From positions 1-7,075 of the forward strand of contig JADFIX010000188.1 of assembly GCA_022566435.1 (NCBI GenBank): a stretch of 7,075 nucleotides of DNA, read 5' to 3'. Origin of the DNA: Planctomycetota bacterium. GTDB lineage: Bacteria > Planctomycetota > Phycisphaerae > UBA1845. Both the position numbers and the translations under genes were made by a program. Each line of letters opens with the position of its first letter. Position 1 is the stretch's first letter. Below the pieces are notes generated by a model. That model ran no database searches. It worked only from the letters and a program-made list of their open reading frames with translations, and was not told the DNA's origin. Below are positions 5,348 through 7,075 of the stretch, one piece after another.

Positions 5348-6589
5348 ATGTACGGTCGAATCAAAGATGATCTTCAACGAGAGCTGGCGTCGATTCGCCA
5401 GGCCGGTCTGTTCAAGGAAGAGCGGCAGATCACCACACCGCAGGCGGCGGACATTCGCGTCGTTTATCCGGAAGGCGAGCCGCCCAAGGACGTGATCAAC
5501 TTCTGCGCCAACAATTACCTCGGTCTGTCGTCGCATCCGAAGGTGATCGCCGCGGCCCGCGACGCGCTCGATACACACGGCTACGGTATGAGTAGCGTGC
5601 GGTTCATTTGCGGCACACAGGATATACACAAGCAGCTCGAGCGCAAGATCAGTGAATTTCTCGAGACCGACGACACCATCCTCTACGTCGCCTGTTTCGA
5701 CGCCAACGGCGGGCTCTTCGAGCCGCTGCTCGGCAAGGACGACGCCATTATCACCGACCAGCTCAACCACGCGTCCATCATCGACGGCATTCGGCTATGC
5801 AAGGCCAAGCGCTACATCTACAAGAACAATGACATGGCCGACCTCGAGGAGAAGCTGAAAGAGGCGAAGGACGCCCGCTACCGCATGGTGGCCACTGACG
5901 GGGCGTTCAGTATGGACGGCACGGTGGCACAGGTGGACAGAATTTGCCACCTGGCCGACAAGTACGACGCGATCGTCATGGTGGACGACAGCCACTGTAC
6001 CGGATTCATGGGCAAGCGGGGTCGCGGCTCGGCGGAGCACTGCGGGGCGATGGGTCGCGTGGATGTCATTACCTCGACACTCGGCAAAGCGCTGGGCGGT
6101 TCGTCGGGCGGGTTTACTTCCGGACGGAAGGAGATCATCGACCTCTTGCGGCAGCGGTCGCGCCCGTATCTTTTCAGCAACACCGTTTCGCCCATCGTGG
6201 CCAAGGCGTCCATTGCGGTGATCGATCTACTCTCAGAAACGACGGCGTTGCGCGACAAGTTGGAGGCCAACACCAAGCGATTCCGTAGCGGTATGCGTGA
6301 GGCCGGCTTCGACATCAAGCCCGGCGATCACCCCATCGTGCCGATCATGCTCTACAACGCCAAGCTCAGCCAGGACATCGCCCGCGATCTCTACGACGAG
6401 GGCATCTACGTCATCGGGTTCTACTTCCCCGTGGTGGCCAAGGGTCTCGCACGCATTCGCGTGCAGCTATCCGCCGGTCATGAGTTTTCCCATATCGATC
6501 GGGCCATCGAGGCGTTCACCAAGGTCGGCGGAAAATACGACATCCTCGGCAAGAGCGGGGAAGAGGTGATCGCGAAGTACGGGGAGTAA
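5348..6589 (+). CDS. kbl: Glycine C-acetyltransferase (2-amino-3-ketobutyrate CoA ligase)
   Basis: This 413-residue PLP enzyme of the alpha-oxoamine synthase family cleaves 2-amino-3-oxobutyrate with CoA to glycine and acetyl-CoA, using the product of tdh. It is cytoplasmic and normally a homodimer. The landmarks are [10 protein letters not shown] (51-60), the glycine-rich [11 protein letters not shown] segment (88-98), the cofactor site VDDSHCTGF with Asp213 and His216, the Schiff-base lysine Lys247 in [10 protein letters not shown], and the C-terminal [13 protein letters not shown] ... [11 protein letters not shown] segment. His216 and Lys247 are 31 apart, as in the E. coli enzyme (213 and 244). 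It is about 15 residues longer than E. coli KBL, mainly at the C-terminus. The ATG at 5348 has AGGAG eight bases upstream; an in-frame GTG at 5312 lies inside the repeat arm and is rejected. No clear terminator follows. Confidence 0.95.
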   Translation: MYGRIKDDLQRELASIRQAGLFKEERQITTPQAADIRVVYPEGEPPKDVINFCANNYLGLSSHPKVIAAARDALDTHGYGMSSVRFICGTQDIHKQLERKISEFLETDDTILYVACFDANGGLFEPLLGKDDAIITDQLNHASIIDGIRLCKAKRYIYKNNDMADLEEKLKEAKDARYRMVATDGAFSMDGTVAQVDRICHLADKYDAIVMVDDSHCTGFMGKRGRGSAEHCGAMGRVDVITSTLGKALGGSSGGFTSGRKEIIDLLRQRSRPYLFSNTVSPIVAKASIAVIDLLSETTALRDKLEANTKRFRSGMREAGFDIKPGDHPIVPIMLYNAKLSQDIARDLYDEGIYVIGFYFPVVAKGLARIRVQLSAGHEFSHIDRAIEAFTKVGGKYDILGKSGEEVIAKYGE

Positions 6590-6624
6590 AACGAGCGAAA
6601 GCCACGGCGGGAGATGACTTGCGC

Positions 6625-6654
6625 TTGCAATGGAGACCCTCCGCGGCGTAGAAT
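6625..6654 (+). promoter_or_regulatory. Promoter candidate for the zinc-ribbon gene
   Basis: TTGCAA (6625-6630) and TAGAAT (6649-6654) are separated by 18 bases. The -10 matches consensus at five of six positions. It lies 36 bases after the kbl stop codon and would give a leader of about 180 bases before the ATG at 6844. I see nothing else that can be named in 6590-6843; there is no T-run hairpin to end kbl transcription. Confidence 0.4.
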
Positions 6655-6843
6655 ATCTCTCAAGGTCCGGTGGTTGAGTATGCGAATGCGGCGCCGCTGC
6701 GGACTTGTCGCGAGTTCTCCGGCCGACTCGCATTTTGCGCGGCTGCACGATTCGGTGTTTGGACGACTTGCGAATTGGGCGGCAGGAGGTCTTCGCGGCG
6801 CGGTTATTCAACGACCGCCACTACGGCGGAAGGGGTCCATCTA

Positions 6844-7075
6844 ATGAGCCCGCAACATGTTCCGTCAAGCCATATCGCCGTTCCCTGCGCGTGCGGAAAG
6901 CGCCTCAGTTTTCCCAAGGCGCACGTCGGAAAACCCGCGCCCTGCCCGTCGTGCAAGAGTCTCATTTACGTCGTAGCCGATGGTGAATTGAGCGCGGTTC
7001 ATGATGCGGTCTTTCGATTGACATTGGCCTCGGATTCGCCGAACAAGCAGAAGCACTTCTTTCCGGTCGGGGAAT
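6844..7075 (+). CDS. Zinc-ribbon protein, N-terminal part only (runs off window)
   Basis: The ATG at 6844 is preceded by GGAAGGGG eight bases upstream, and 77 codons remain open to the end of the window. Cys15, Cys17, Cys34 and Cys37 form a CxC ... CxxC zinc ribbon in the order PCACGKRL, FPKAHVGK, PCPSCKS. This kind of N-terminal ribbon is widespread in planctomycete proteins, where it precedes varied domains such as membrane segments, proteases or signalling modules. Residues 44-77 (ADGELSAVHDAVFRLTL and onward) do not identify a domain. The cysteines would bind one zinc ion. The promoter candidate at 6625-6654 suggests it is transcribed apart from kbl. The function depends on sequence outside the window. 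Confidence 0.7.
   Translation, partial: MSPQHVPSSHIAVPCACGKRLSFPKAHVGKPAPCPSCKSLIYVVADGELSAVHDAVFRLTLASDSPNKQKHFFPVGE

Noticed and set aside
4934..5770. 278-codon open frame on the minus strand, crossing both repeat arms
   Set aside because: It is antisense to the start of kbl and to the GxxExxY relic, and its peptide includes the translated repeat ([12 protein letters not shown]). It has no family resemblance.
6784..6790. Perfect SD (AGGAGGT)
   Set aside because: No ATG, GTG or TTG follows within usable distance, so it does not mark a gene start.

Overview
The window is GC-rich and gene-dense, with ordinary bacterial signals: Shine-Dalgarno (SD) sequences, -35/-10 promoters and one probable intrinsic terminator. 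It looks like chromosome from a planctomycete or close relative. The main reasons are the partial gene at the right edge, which carries the N-terminal zinc ribbon (CxCGKRL ... GK ... CPSC) common in that phylum, and the exported LolA-like protein, which resembles planctomycete hypothetical proteins from memory. This is inference from protein style; there is no rRNA or marker gene to fix the taxonomy.

Layout. Positions 1-255 hold no gene I can support, only short palindromes. Two genes follow on the minus strand. An exported TlpA-like thioredoxin with a helical, TPR-like C-terminal half occupies 256-1311. Upstream of it is a class I/II PLP aminotransferase (1455-2630). A probable rho-independent terminator separates them, and a hairpin sits just before the SD of the thioredoxin gene. 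The 327-base divergent gap 2631-2957 holds a good promoter for the aminotransferase and a weak one for the plus-strand gene encoding the exported LolA-like protein (2958-3758).

The clearest functional unit is on the plus strand: tdh (L-threonine 3-dehydrogenase, 3826-4959) and kbl (glycine C-acetyltransferase, 5348-6589). Together they convert threonine to glycine plus acetyl-CoA through 2-amino-3-oxobutyrate. They are not tightly coupled. The 388 bases between them carry a 21-base perfect inverted repeat (4970-4990 and 5296-5316) that encloses a broken gene of the GxxExxY family. This relic is frameshifted inside its own signature motif and has lost its C-terminal part. The dehydrogenase also has a proline/arginine-rich C-terminal tail that ends ten bases before the left repeat arm. 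The whole arrangement reads as a repeat-bounded cassette that landed between two genes of one pathway and then decayed.

After kbl there is a 254-base gap with a plausible promoter, then the start of a zinc-ribbon protein that runs off the window.

I do not see a defence system, CRISPR array, tRNA or rRNA. The most unusual item is the repeat-bounded relic between tdh and kbl; the other genes belong to known families.
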